A DNA stretch of 64,000 nucleotides from Hymenobacter sp. BRD128 (GCF_013256625.1 NZ_CP053908.1:372001-436000), one strand, 5' to 3'; numbered from the stretch's first letter, positions 35,886 to 45,928 are shown. Notes: generated by a model from the letters alone, not told the origin. Made by a program: numbers and translations.

Positions 35886-37061
35886 ATGATTAATTCTATT
35901 ACTGCGCCAGTTAACTCTACAAAATCACCTGAGGTTTTGGCTAGGGGGCGCGTATTTTTTCCTAACCTGGATGGCCTACGCTTCTTTGCCTTTTTGTCCG
36001 TTTTTCTATTTCACTCCTTTTATACGCCTTATTCCGCCGTATCGCAGTCGGCGGTGTATAAGGTGTTTTATAACCTGACAAGGCCTGGCCACTTGGGAGT
36101 CAATTTTTTCTTCGTGCTGAGTGGTTTTTTAATTACCTATTTGCTGCTCAGTGAGCGAGCGCTTACCGGGCGCATTGCCATAGGTGCTTTTTATATGCGG
36201 CGCATTCTGCGGATTTGGCCCTTGTACTACTTAATAGTACTGCTAGGTTTTGTAATATATCCTTGGGCGAAAGTGCATTTTGGCCAGCATGGCTACCACG
36301 AAACGGCACAAGTCGGATACTTTCTGGTTTTTCTTAGTAATTTTAATAACCTCTACCACGGTTCCGAAACGCCTACGTTAACTCTCCTCTGGTCCGTATC
36401 GGTTGAGGAGCAATTTTATGTGGTCTGGCCATTGCTGGTAGCTATAGTACCTACCCGCCGTTTAGGCTGGCTCTTTGGGGGCGTTATTATGCTGAGCCTG
36501 GTCTTCCGGGCACTGCATTGGAATGAGCCTTTGGTACTTGGGTTTCATACACTGGGGCTTATTGGTGACATGGCCCTGGGTGGGCTGACTGCTTGGTTGT
36601 GTTTTCGCGACGAGCGCCTCACCTCTGCGGTGGCCCGGCTGCCCCGCTGGGCTATCGTGTTAACGTATATGGCTGGCATCACACTTTGCTACTATACATA
36701 TAGCCTTAGCGCCGTGCCTGGCTATTCAGTAATAGAGCGCCTGCTATTAGGATTATTCTTTGCTTTTGTGCTGCTCGAGCAAAATTATGCGCAGCATTCG
36801 GTTGTTAAAATGACGCAACTGCGTTTTCCTACTTACTGGGGCACTTATACTTACGGCCTGTACTGCCTGCACTACCTGGCCTTGCTGCTGGGCATTTATT
36901 TGATGACTCGGCTAGGGTTAAACACTACTCCGCTGGGTGTGATACTTGGCGATAACCTGCTGGGCCTTGCTATAGCGCTCTTCGTTAGTTGGGTCAGCTT
37001 CACGTATTACGAAAAGCCATTTTTGAAATTAAAGAATCGTTTTGCATTTATTACTAAGTAA
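35886..37061 (+). CDS. Acyltransferase family 3 (OafA/YrhL-like) membrane O-acyltransferase
   Basis: 391 residues with about ten hydrophobic segments. Family blocks: FFPNLDGLRFFAFLSVFLFH with the catalytic-type His (~41), GVNFFFVLSGFLITYLLL, FYMRRILRIWPLYYLIVLL (R-x10-type arginine motif), and LLWSVSVEEQFYVVWPL. These proteins move an acyl group, often acetyl, onto surface sugars across the inner membrane. There is no C-terminal SGNH domain, so acylation would be completed by the membrane part alone. It belongs to the glycan locus by position. Confidence 0.92.
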   Translation: MINSITAPVNSTKSPEVLARGRVFFPNLDGLRFFAFLSVFLFHSFYTPYSAVSQSAVYKVFYNLTRPGHLGVNFFFVLSGFLITYLLLSERALTGRIAIGAFYMRRILRIWPLYYLIVLLGFVIYPWAKVHFGQHGYHETAQVGYFLVFLSNFNNLYHGSETPTLTLLWSVSVEEQFYVVWPLLVAIVPTRRLGWLFGGVIMLSLVFRALHWNEPLVLGFHTLGLIGDMALGGLTAWLCFRDERLTSAVARLPRWAIVLTYMAGITLCYYTYSLSAVPGYSVIERLLLGLFFAFVLLEQNYAQHSVVKMTQLRFPTYWGTYTYGLYCLHYLALLLGIYLMTRLGLNTTPLGVILGDNLLGLAIALFVSWVSFTYYEKPFLKLKNRFAFITK

Positions 37062-38202
37062 TGACTGGCGGGCTGACGCTATGCTTGGCTGGATGGTAGC
37101 ATTGTAGCTATTTGTTGTAAAAAGCCGAGGTAGATGAATTTAATTAACCTAGCTCTGCTCGCCGCACCTTAGTAAGTGATAACTATATGGTCTTAAAGGG
37201 GACGCTTAAAGCTAGCCCGAATTTGCTAGGCGATAGTCAGACTAAATATTCTAGCTTGCTGGAATTTAAATTGATGCTGCCCGATGGCGGCGCGGGCACT
37301 ACATTGGTAGCTTGCGAATTATATAGTACATATTCCTTTTGTAGAACTTAAGTAAGCGCCTCTATAGCCGGCTGCGCTACGCCACCATGCCGTTGTGTAG
37401 TAGCTGGCGAATGCGTGTGCTACCTCGGAAGCAAGCAGTGTGGGCACACTTGGATGATTTTTTCAATATGGCTGGGCCGGCATTACGAACAACTGGCTAG
37501 GCGGTTTTAAGCAAGCCGACATCATACTATAATATCTATGAAATGGAGTCATTTTTGTTGACTTACCGCCATACCTTATTTGGCGGCACAACGCTAGTCG
37601 CCTGTTGCCAGGGTCTGCGCGAACTACTCGGACGTGAGCAGTCGGACTTATTTAGTGTCTAATATGAACCGCCCGGAAATGCCTGTTGCCATCTCAGAAT
37701 TGGTAGTCGCTGATAATAGGCACTTGCGCTTTGTCGCTGCCGACTACACCTATCGTAAGCTTAAAAATATCTGCCCTTCGCTATTTTTTGACATTTTTGA
37801 TACTTTTATATTATTGCTGAGCTTACCGCAGTATCCCGCTAAATATTTGCAGTCGGCCAAGACTTTCTTATTTCCATCTTGCTGAAAATACTTCCTGATA
37901 GCACTGAGCGGACCACTGAATTGTTGCTTGCTGACACTAAGTGCTGCTTGCCGGATGGAACCTCGGGAAATACTGTCCCTACAGAGTGTAGTTGCCGTTC
38001 AACTGTTATGACGCCTTTAAGCTGGGGTACATAGTTTATTGTTACCTATACTAACTTAGCTTGTCGACCTGTTCCAAGCAAACTACTTTAGATACAAGTA
38101 ACTCTTGACTGTTTAGCTGATTTTACACTGCATAAGTATTTAGGGCGGAAAGCCACAAATAAATGGAGAATTTTATACAAGAGCGAATTTTTGCGCATTG
38201 GT
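37062..38202. other. 1.1-kb stretch without an intact gene, probably decayed coding DNA
   Basis: No intact ORF that I can defend. Short frames with many stops (a 55-codon piece near 37190-37350, another at 37540-37665 containing LLTYRHTLFGG and GLRELLGREQ, an 83-codon frame at 37634-37885) have mixed but coding-like composition. None matches a family I recognise. The likely reading is an old gene or gene pair broken by indels. Confidence 0.45.
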
Positions 38203-38226
38203 TATATTTGGTAAAGGAGGTAGGTC
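38203..38226 (+). promoter_or_regulatory. -7 box and strong Shine-Dalgarno before the GTG-start GT4 gene
   Basis: TATATTTG (38203-38210) is an exact -7 box. It is followed at once by AAAGGAGGT (38213-38221), an unusually strong ribosome-binding site for this phylum, 5 bases before the GTG. The ribosome-binding site decides the start at 38227. Confidence 0.6.
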
Positions 38227-39372
38227 GTGGTTGAGATTTTGCCCACTGTACTAGTCGTAGATAATTCACGGGCTGTGACGGGAGCCGTAAATGCTATACA
38301 ACACGCCACTACACCTTTATGCAAGCAATTTAACTTTATATACGTGCTGCCTACCGGGAGCACAGCCCGCTTAATGCTAGAAGCTAAAGGATACAGAGTA
38401 TATGAACTTCCCTTTGTAGAAATTAGCCGACGAAAGGCTGACCTGCTGCGCTACCCTTTCGCCTTATTATTTAACGGTTGGCGACTAGCGCGATTAGCGT
38501 GGCGCGAAAGAGCTAGGATTATACATCTAAATGACTTTTATAACCTAACGGGCTATGTGGCGCGGTTACTCTGCATTGGCAATCTGCGAGTAGTAACGCA
38601 CGTGCGCTTTTTACCGCAAAGTTTGCCGCAGTCATTGGCGCGTATTTGGCGTTGGCTTAGTTCCCATTTAGCGGCGCGCACAGTATGTGTGTCACAAGCT
38701 GTGGGGAATTATTTTGATAGTGTGCCCAATGCCCGCATAATCTACGACCCATTGCCGAATGCTGAGCGGTATTCGATTCCTCAGCACGCGCCTCGGACTG
38801 ATGGCACTATAGAGCTGCTGTATCTGAGTAATTACATTCAGGGCAAGGGGCAGGATTTGGCACTTTCCGCCTTTGAGGCAGCTTATGCAGCAAATCCAAG
38901 CTTGCGTCTGCGTTTTGTTGGTGGCGATATGGGGCTAGAAAAAAATCGCAAGTTCCGGCAGCAGCTGGAAGCTGCTGCCCAGCAGGCCGGCCTAGCGGCC
39001 GTAATATATTTTAACGGGTTTGCTACCGATGTAGAGGCAGCCATTAAAGCGGCCGATATAGTACTGAACTTTTCGGAGTCAGAATCATTTTCGTTGACTT
39101 GCCTCGACGCGCTATATTATGGTACGCCATTGATTGCCAGCGACTGTGGTGGTCCTGCTGAATTGTTTGAACATGGTCGCTCGGGCTTACTAGTACCTAA
39201 CCGTGATGTCGCCGCTATGACAAAAGCTATTAATGAGCTGGCTTCTGATGCCAACTTGCGAGCCCAGTTTGCAGTAGCTGGACGAGATTTTGTACGACAA
39301 AAATTTGCTCCGGCTAACACCTATTATGCTCTAGGTCTTCTTTACAAAGAATTACTAGCCAAGGGCAGCTAG
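38227..39372 (+). CDS. GT4-family glycosyltransferase (GTG start)
   Basis: 381 residues. VLVVDNSRAVTGAVNAI replaces the usual GG loop in the N-lobe; IIHLNDFYNLTGYVARLL follows. C-lobe: LLYLSNYIQGKGQDLAL, LRFVGGDMG, and NFSESESFSLTCLDALYYGTPLIASDCGG with the E-x7-type acidic pair. The strong Shine-Dalgarno upstream fixes the start. Codon use is more A/T-rich than in the 25-34 kb operon. Donor unknown. The next gene begins 57 bases downstream and is probably co-transcribed. Confidence 0.9.
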   Translation: MVEILPTVLVVDNSRAVTGAVNAIQHATTPLCKQFNFIYVLPTGSTARLMLEAKGYRVYELPFVEISRRKADLLRYPFALLFNGWRLARLAWRERARIIHLNDFYNLTGYVARLLCIGNLRVVTHVRFLPQSLPQSLARIWRWLSSHLAARTVCVSQAVGNYFDSVPNARIIYDPLPNAERYSIPQHAPRTDGTIELLYLSNYIQGKGQDLALSAFEAAYAANPSLRLRFVGGDMGLEKNRKFRQQLEAAAQQAGLAAVIYFNGFATDVEAAIKAADIVLNFSESESFSLTCLDALYYGTPLIASDCGGPAELFEHGRSGLLVPNRDVAAMTKAINELASDANLRAQFAVAGRDFVRQKFAPANTYYALGLLYKELLAKGS

Positions 39373-39429
39373 CTGCTGAATAGATATTCTATAGGCAAGT
39401 GTAAATAATCTACTCAATTCTCCTCCACA

Positions 39430-40506
39430 TTGCGCATCTTATTTCTTATTCCATATCCATCAGGGCAAGCACCTTCGCAGCGCTTTCGGTTCGAACAGTA
39501 TTTAGACATACTGCGTCAAAAGGGCCACGTATATAAATTAGCGCCCTTTTTGGACGATACAACTTGGCGCATTTTATACCAGCCTGGCCAGGCTGTTCGC
39601 AAGGCGTTAGGTATTTTACGTGGCTTTGGGCGGCGACTAGGCCATGTGTTGGCTGCTCTTAGATATGACTTCATATTCGTGCATCGGGAGGCCGCGCCTC
39701 TCGGACCGCCCATATTCGAATGGTTGCTAGCCAATGTGTTGCGGAAAAAAATTATTTATGATTTCGATGATGCCATCTGGCTGTCTAATACTTCAGAGGC
39801 TAATAAAATGGCCGCTGGGCTAAAATGGCACCACAAAGTAGAGAGTATTTGCCGGTGGGCCTATAAAAACAGTTGCGGAAATGAATACCTAGCTACGTAT
39901 GCCCGGCAGTTTAATGCTAGCACAGTCGTAAACCCAACTACTATTGATACGGTGCATCTCCATAATCAAGTGCGTGACCAGCTGGCGCTTGGCCCGCTTG
40001 TTATCGGCTGGACTGGCACACACTCAACTCTCAAATACTTACTGCCGCTAGTGCCTGTGTTGGCGCAGCTTGAGGCGGAAGGTTTTGAATTTGAATTTCG
40101 GGTTATTTCTAATCAGCCGCCCGAGTTTAACCAGCCTTTGCGTTCATTACGCTTTGTGCCGTGGCAGAAAGCCACCGAAATTCCCGACTTGTTGACGTTT
40201 CATGTTGGTTTAATGCCATTGGAGGATGACCCATGGGCAAAAGGCAAATGTGCTTTTAAGGCTCTACAGTACATGGCGTTGGGCATTCCTGCCCTGGTGT
40301 CGCCGGTCGGCATGAATACCGAGGTCGTACAGGACGATTACAATGGTTACATCTGCCGGACTCCATCGGAGTGGCATCAGCGATTAAGGCAACTGCTAAC
40401 CGATTCTGCGCATCGACAAGCACTAGGGGCTGCCGCCCGCGCTACTATAGAGCAGCGATATTCAGTAAACGCGAATACCCCTAACTTCTTGCAGTTATTC
40501 AGCTAG
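39430..40506 (+). CDS. GT4-like glycosyltransferase (TTG start)
   Basis: 358 residues. RILFLIPYPSGQAPSQRFRFEQYL at the start is typical of a GT4 subgroup lacking the GG loop. It is followed by FVHREAAPLGPPIFEWLL, IIYDFDDAIWL (conserved acidic strand), IGWTGTHSTLKYLLPL, and VGLMPLEDDPWAKGKCAFKALQYMALG, where the GT4 E-x7-E is recast as D-x-W-A-K-G-K. The subgroup is common in Bacteroidota polysaccharide loci. No ATG lies near the family start, so TTG at 39430 is used. It is the last gene of the glycan locus. Confidence 0.87.
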   Translation: MRILFLIPYPSGQAPSQRFRFEQYLDILRQKGHVYKLAPFLDDTTWRILYQPGQAVRKALGILRGFGRRLGHVLAALRYDFIFVHREAAPLGPPIFEWLLANVLRKKIIYDFDDAIWLSNTSEANKMAAGLKWHHKVESICRWAYKNSCGNEYLATYARQFNASTVVNPTTIDTVHLHNQVRDQLALGPLVIGWTGTHSTLKYLLPLVPVLAQLEAEGFEFEFRVISNQPPEFNQPLRSLRFVPWQKATEIPDLLTFHVGLMPLEDDPWAKGKCAFKALQYMALGIPALVSPVGMNTEVVQDDYNGYICRTPSEWHQRLRQLLTDSAHRQALGAAARATIEQRYSVNANTPNFLQLFS

Positions 40507-40621
40507 TATAATATGGTGTGGGCAGGCAGAGAGTAAGCCTGCACTACTCCTCAGCAACTGGACAGCTTAGCGGAGAATATTTCATAATAGGGTTATGGTT
40601 GAATGCGAAGTGTGCGCATAC

Positions 40622-42948
40622 TTACTGCACTACTTCCACCCAGCCCTTAAAGCGGCGGCCAGTGGTATAAGTCAGCAGGTAGTAGTACATGCCCGCCGCG
40701 TTTTCGCCGGCCCAGTGAAAATTGCGGTCGCCCGACTCGTACACCAGCCGGCCCCAGCGCGAGAATATTTTGATGCCCGCGAAGCGCGCGTCGCAGAAGT
40801 CGGGCGGTAGGCTGCTCATCGTGAATACGCGGTTGGCCAGGTTAGGGCCAGTGGGCAGAATGATGTTGGGTGGAGTGAAGGCCAGTGTATCGGGGTCAAT
40901 TACCGCGAAGCGCACGGTGCGCGTCTGGGGCTGGGGCCGGCAGGTAGCTTCCTGCAACTGAAATGTGACAGTGAGTATCTGGGCCTTGCCGCCCAGCACG
41001 CTGGCCGCGTCGCAGCCCGGCAGCCACGCAAAGGTGCCGCTGGCCCGCCCCGCCGGGCTAGGCGTAGTAGTGAAGCGCATGCCCGCGCTAGCCAGGTCGA
41101 AGCCTTGTCCGGCGGCGCTCAGCGTCAGCACGTCGGTGTCGGCGTCGAAGCCGGTGAGGGTGGCGGTGTAGGGCTGGCCCAGCGGCAGCCGGATGAGCGG
41201 CGGGTCGGCCGGGGCGGGGCTAGCCGGGGGAGCGTGGTGGTGAGCACCGGCGGCGTGTTGGTATAGTCCACAATCACCGGAATACTGAGCGGGGCCGAGG
41301 CTAGGTTTTCGCCGCAGGGCGTGGTCGAAGTTGCCGTAAAAATTAATTGCCGCACCGTGCCCGGCGGGTCGGTGATGGCCCGGCAATCGACGGGCCAGGT
41401 GAACCGCGCCCGGCGCGTGGTGCCCACCTGCCCCTGCGGTACAATAACGGCCCCCAGCGCACTGGGCACGAAGCTGCTAGGACTACCAGTGAGCGTAAAC
41501 AGGATGGGGTCGCTGTCGGGGTCAGTGGCGATGAGGTCAAAGGCCAGCGTCTGGCCGGGGCGCACGTGCAGCGGCAGGGTAGGGCCGGCGGTGCTGATGA
41601 GCGTTGGCGGCGCATTGGGCGGCGGCACGCCGATAAAGGCCACGTGCACCGTGTCGTGCTTAGGCAGCGAGCAGCCATTGTCGGCCACCAGCACGTCGAG
41701 GTAAGCTACCTTGCCCTTGGTGTCGGTGCATTCCGAAAAGCACAGCGATGCTACCAGCGTATCGGGCTGGCCCACCGCGTGCACCGTGCCGCTGGTGGCC
41801 GTGGTAAATGTGGGCAGCGGCCCGGTATAATGCACGGGCAGCAAACTCAGCGTGAGCTGCGAGCGGGGGTCAGGGTCGGTGAAGCGCAGGCGCACGCAGT
41901 GCGGGCCGCCCACCACGAGGCGCAGCGTGTCGCGGCCCGGCCGGTACACCGCTTTGCCGCTGGTGCCGGGCAAGAGCAAAAGGCTGGGAGGCAAGTTCTT
42001 GGGGCAGTTCAGGACCTGCAATTGAAAGTCGCGCCGCGTCTCGCCAATCTTCTCGCCCTTGCGAAATTCCTGGCAGCGCACCCCAAACACAAACAGCCCC
42101 GTGGCCGTGGGCCGCACCGTGAGCCGCCCCGTGTGCGCCCCGATGGTGAGCGCCGGCGCGCCCGGAATCTGGCTAGCCACGCTGCGGCCCGCCGCCCAGA
42201 TTATTTCGGTGTAAGGGGCGCTGGTGGCTTGGGTGGGCTTAGGGTCGGTGGGCGTCGAGTGGCCGTTGAGCGGCGTTACCATATCGTAGACCAGCGAGTC
42301 GCCATCGGGGTCCTGGCCGGCAAAATCATAAGTAAAGACCTCGCCCAGGCAAGCGTAATCGGCTAGCGGCGGAAATACGCGCGGCGTCGAGTCGCGAAAC
42401 GTTTGGCCACGCCGCGTCACGGCCGGAAACTCCAGGTAAAACGTCTGGGCCGCATTGGCCGGCGCGATAATATTGCTGATGGTGATGTTGCGGCAGCAGC
42501 GCTCCACGGCCGCGTAGTAGCCCTGCGCGCCGTTGTAAGTGCCCGCCGGCAGCTCAATAGTGTTGCGATACACCAGGGCTTTGGTGCTGAGCGAGCCCAC
42601 TGTGCACGCCGGGTTAGTGTAGCTTACGAAAGACGTGCTGCTCAGCGGCAGGAGCACATTGGCCAGGCGGCGGTTGGTAGCCTTGTCGAAAATGCCGGCC
42701 GTGAGGTCGGTATCAAGGGCCCCGGGGCTGCCATTTACGGCGTCAAAATACAGGTTCAGCGTTAGCTGATAGGTGTCGCCGCTGAGGTATTGCAGGTCCA
42801 TCTCGCCGCCCACAATGTGGGTGGCCCGCGCCGCCGGGGCGCTCAGCAGGACCAGCCCGAGCAACCATAGTACCCCGCCGACCCGGCGCGGGCTAGCCCG
42901 GTGGGCAAGGGCTCTGATGAGGATAAGCGCAGCGTATAGTCTCGTCAT
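40622..42948 (-). pseudogene. Gliding-motility-associated C-terminal (CHU_C) surface protein, frameshifted
   Basis: Two overlapping minus-strand frames make one protein of ~775 residues. The first (42948 down to ~41230) has a signal peptide ending ARATHIVGG, the start THIVGGEMDLQYL typical of these proteins, and Ig/cadherin-like repeats (AGQDPDGDSLVYDM; FTDPDPRS; ATDPDSDP). The second carries the last repeat and the CHU_C end: FTPPNIILPTGPN ... IFSRWGRLVYES ... FHWAGENAAGMYYYLLTY ... KGWVEV. The frames join at a G5 run (41226-41230); one extra base there restores a continuous reading. CHU_C domains are T9SS type B sorting signals, so the protein would be cell-surface. It may be a true pseudogene, phase-variable, or a base-call error. 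Confidence 0.82.
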
Positions 42949-42999
42949 AAAAAAAGCCGGCAGTCGGACCCGGATAAGCAAGAAAAGGCAAGCCAAACT

Positions 43000-43057
43000 G
43001 CTACCCGAAGATAAGCCCCGGCCAATAGTCGGCCGCAGCCACTTATCTTCGGGTAGC
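43000..43057. repeat. Perfect 16-bp inverted repeat in a divergent promoter region
   Basis: GCTACCCGAAGATAAG (43000-43015) and its exact inverse (43042-43057) flank a 26-base loop that itself holds CGGCC/GGCCG. It sits midway between the divergent starts at 42948 and 43100, so it is within the 5' leader of both genes. Confidence 0.85.
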
Positions 43058-43099
43058 TACCTGGCTCAACGCGAAAGGCTAGGCGCTAAGTGCTTGGTT

Positions 43100-45142
43100 A
43101 TGCGCAAAAATTTACTGCTACTTTTCTGGCTGGTTAGCCTGGCTGGCCGGCCGGCCACCATCCGCGCCCAGCTCCCCACCGCTAGCCCCGATGCCGCCCT
43201 GGCCTGCCGCCAAGCGCGCCTACGCTCGGCCTCGGCCACAACTGCCGTGGCCGGCGTATCCGGGCGCCACCGCCTCAAGATGGACCGCTACGATGTGCAA
43301 TTTTACCGCCTCGACCTCACGCTCGATAATACTTCGCGCACTATCACCGGCTCGGCGCTGCTGCGGGTGCGGGTAGGCGCGCAGCCGCTCGATTCGCTGG
43401 CCTTCGAGCTGTACCAGGCGCCGGCGGGCTCGCCGGCCGGCACGGCCACCCTCGTTATCGACTCGGTAGTGGCTGGCGGGCGGCGCTCGCCGGGGGTGTT
43501 GCGGCAGGGGCAGGCGGCCACGGCCGCGCTGGCGCAGCCCGCGCCGGCCGGCACCGTGCTCAATACCCGCATCTACTACCACGGCACGGCGCCCAATGGC
43601 AACACCAATGCCATCGGCAACGCCTTAAACACGGCTACCAGCTACCGGCGCGACGGGGTCGATTATCCGTACCACGTGACCTGGAGCCTGTCGGAGCCGT
43701 TTTCGGCCCACGAGTGGTTTCCGTGCAAGCAAGTGCTCACCGATAAGGCCGACTCGTCGGCGGTGTTCGTCACTACGACCTTGCCTAATAAGGTGGGTTC
43801 CAACGGCGTGCTGGCCCGCACGGTGCAGCTGCCCGGCGGCCGCGTGCGCTACGAGTGGCACGAAAATCATCCCATCGACTACTACCTCATTTCGGTGGCC
43901 GTGGCGCCCTACGTGGAGTATGTGACTACCGCCAGCCCCGTGGGCGGGCCGCGCGTGCCCATCATCAATTACGTCTACGACCAAGCCTCACTTACGCGCT
44001 ACCAGGCCGACATCGACCGCACGGCGGGCTTTCTGGAGAATTATTCGCAACTGTTTGGCACGTATTACTTTGCCGATGAAAAATACGGCCACTCGATGGC
44101 ACCCATCGGCGGCGGGATGGAACACCAGACCATGACCACGCTCCAGGATTTCAGCTTCACGCTGGTGGCCCACGAGCTGTTTCACCAGTGGTTTGGCGAC
44201 AACGTGACCTGTGCTTCGTGGGAGGATATCTGGCTCAATGAGGCGTTTGCTTCCTACGGCGAGTATTTGTCGCGGCAGGCCTTCGACACGCCTGCCAACG
44301 CCCGCGCCTGGATGGACGATGCCCAGACCCGCGCCCAAAGCAATGGCACCGGTACCGTGCGCGTGCCCGACACCACCAACGTCAGCCGTATTTTCAACTA
44401 CAACCTGACCTATAAAAAAGGCGCTGCCGTGGTGCACCTGCTGCGCTACCTCTGCCACGACGATGCCCGGTTCTTTCGCGTGCTGCGCGCCTACCAGCGC
44501 CAGCTGAGCGGGCGCACGGCACATACCCTTGACTTACAGCACTTTTTTGAGGCTGAGCTGGGCCAGCCGCTCGATTATTTTTTTCAGCAGTGGTACCAGG
44601 GCGAGGGTTTCCCCGCGTTCAATGTGCGTTGGAACCAGGTGGGCATTGCCTTGTATGTGCAGGTGAGTGAAACGGCCTCGGTGCCCGCCAGCACGCCGTT
44701 TTTCCAAACCGAAGTCGATTATCAGCTCACCTTTCAGGATGGCAGCACCCGCACCGTGCGCCTGAGCCAAACGCAGGCTAGCCAAGGCTTTACCGTGCCC
44801 GTGAGCGGCACCGTGGCCACCATCACCGTAGACCCCGCTGGCTGGCTGCCCGACCTGCCCGGTACCGTGCAGCGCGACAACGCGCTGGTGCTGGCCACCC
44901 GTACCGCTAGTGCGGCGGCAATAGCCCTGTATCCCAATCCGGCCCGCGACTATCTCACTATCAGTGGGCTAGCCACGGCCGCCACGGCCGAAATCTGCGA
45001 TGCCACCGGCCGCGTGGTGCAACGCCAACCGCTGGCTAGCCCGCAACTCAGCACGCAGGCCCTGGTGCCCGGCCTGTACCTGCTGCGGGTGCTGGGGCCG
45101 GCGGGCGAGGCGCTGGGGCAGGGGCGATTCGTAAAGGAATAG
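43100..45142 (+). CDS. M1-family aminopeptidase with T9SS type A sorting domain
   Basis: 680 residues. Signal peptide (MRKNLLLLFWLVSLAG...IRAQ), N-terminal beta-saddle domain, then the M1 catalytic domain with exopeptidase loop GGGMEHQ (~333) and zinc site HELFH (358-362) plus Glu381 in LNEAFA. The C-terminal ~80 residues (LYPNPARDYLTI ... IYDATGR-like ICDATGRVVQ ... GLYLLRVL) form a T9SS type A sorting signal, so the enzyme is exported and anchored or released. It removes N-terminal residues from extracellular peptides. A longer upstream frame overlaps the divergent gene; the ATG at 43100 precedes the signal peptide. Confidence 0.94.
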   Translation: MRKNLLLLFWLVSLAGRPATIRAQLPTASPDAALACRQARLRSASATTAVAGVSGRHRLKMDRYDVQFYRLDLTLDNTSRTITGSALLRVRVGAQPLDSLAFELYQAPAGSPAGTATLVIDSVVAGGRRSPGVLRQGQAATAALAQPAPAGTVLNTRIYYHGTAPNGNTNAIGNALNTATSYRRDGVDYPYHVTWSLSEPFSAHEWFPCKQVLTDKADSSAVFVTTTLPNKVGSNGVLARTVQLPGGRVRYEWHENHPIDYYLISVAVAPYVEYVTTASPVGGPRVPIINYVYDQASLTRYQADIDRTAGFLENYSQLFGTYYFADEKYGHSMAPIGGGMEHQTMTTLQDFSFTLVAHELFHQWFGDNVTCASWEDIWLNEAFASYGEYLSRQAFDTPANARAWMDDAQTRAQSNGTGTVRVPDTTNVSRIFNYNLTYKKGAAVVHLLRYLCHDDARFFRVLRAYQRQLSGRTAHTLDLQHFFEAELGQPLDYFFQQWYQGEGFPAFNVRWNQVGIALYVQVSETASVPASTPFFQTEVDYQLTFQDGSTRTVRLSQTQASQGFTVPVSGTVATITVDPAGWLPDLPGTVQRDNALVLATRTASAAAIALYPNPARDYLTISGLATAATAEICDATGRVVQRQPLASPQLSTQALVPGLYLLRVLGPAGEALGQGRFVKE

Positions 45143-45144
45143 GG

Positions 45145-45798
45145 CTAGCCCTTGTAGTACTCCGCAATGCGCGCCACAATGGCCGCGTCGGCCACCGGCT
45201 CGTCGAAAACAGCCTTTAGCAGCGTCTCGAACGACTGGGGCGGCGTGAAGCATGCCTCGTGCAACGGGTTAGTGCTGAGTCGGATAAACAGGGGCCGGTC
45301 GTTTACCCGCACCAAATCGAGGGTAATGAGGCCGAAGCGCTGGTCGCAGCGGCCACTCTCGGCGCAATCGGTTGGGTTGGGCTTGAATAGCTGCTTGGTC
45401 GTGAGCTCGTGCAGCTGCTGGTGGCGGCGCTGGCGGCAGTCGTGGCAGGCCCGGTGGTAGCCCAGGCCGGCGATACGCTCGCCCAGTAGCCAGAATAGGT
45501 TCAGGAAGTTACCCGGCCCAATTGTGGGGTCGTAGAAAAAAAGCGCGCCCTGGCGGCCAGCGTCTTGCAGGATGTCGACCCGGAAACCCCGCCGCCCGCC
45601 GGCCCCGCCCTTGCGCAGGTGGTAGGCCTTAAAGTAAGGCCCCAGCCAGTTGCGGTACACGCGGGCCGCTACCCAATCGGCGTGCCGTTGGGCCTGGGCG
45701 GGCGTGGGCTCGGCGGCGGGCTGCCAGTCGGCACCCGCGCCGCCGTGGCGCCGCTGAAAAAGCTGTTGAAGAAACTGGAGCACTGCGGAGGAAAACAA
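45145..45798 (-). CDS. Conserved-looking hypothetical protein with clustered cysteines
   Basis: 217 residues, no recognised family. No signal peptide or membrane helix. The middle contains GFRVDILQDAGRQGALFFYDPTIGPGN (split here for length) and a Cys/His cluster CHDCRQRRHQQ followed by DCAESGRCD about 25 residues later. These four cysteines plus His could bind zinc or form disulfides. The end is DEPVADAAIVARIAEYYKG. Start is TTG at 45798; a GTG five codons in is an alternative. The stop codon is 2 bases from the convergent M1 peptidase stop. Confidence 0.6.
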   Translation of the reverse strand: MFSSAVLQFLQQLFQRRHGGAGADWQPAAEPTPAQAQRHADWVAARVYRNWLGPYFKAYHLRKGGAGGRRGFRVDILQDAGRQGALFFYDPTIGPGNFLNLFWLLGERIAGLGYHRACHDCRQRRHQQLHELTTKQLFKPNPTDCAESGRCDQRFGLITLDLVRVNDRPLFIRLSTNPLHEACFTPPQSFETLLKAVFDEPVADAAIVARIAEYYKG

Positions 45799-45872
45799 CC
45801 TGAATGGGTGAAAAACACCGGCTCTGGCAAATAGTTTCGGGCCAGCGGGGGCGACTGGGTCCCAAAAAAGCC

Positions 45873-45907
45873 AAAAAATAGCGGCCCTTCCACCAGGAAA
45901 GGCCGCT
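45873..45907 (-). terminator. Intrinsic terminator after the DUF2147 gene
   Basis: The arms AGCGGCCCTTCC (45880-45891) and GGAAAGGCCGCT (45896-45907) pair with one mismatch, followed on the minus strand by six U. It lies about 20 bases past the DUF2147 stop. Confidence 0.8.
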
Positions 45908-45928
45908 GCAAAAATTGGGTAAGGGAGT

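Noticed and set aside
42773-43099. Long N-terminal extension of the M1 peptidase
   Set aside because: It overlaps the divergent surface-protein gene and the palindrome; the signal peptide begins at the ATG at 43100.
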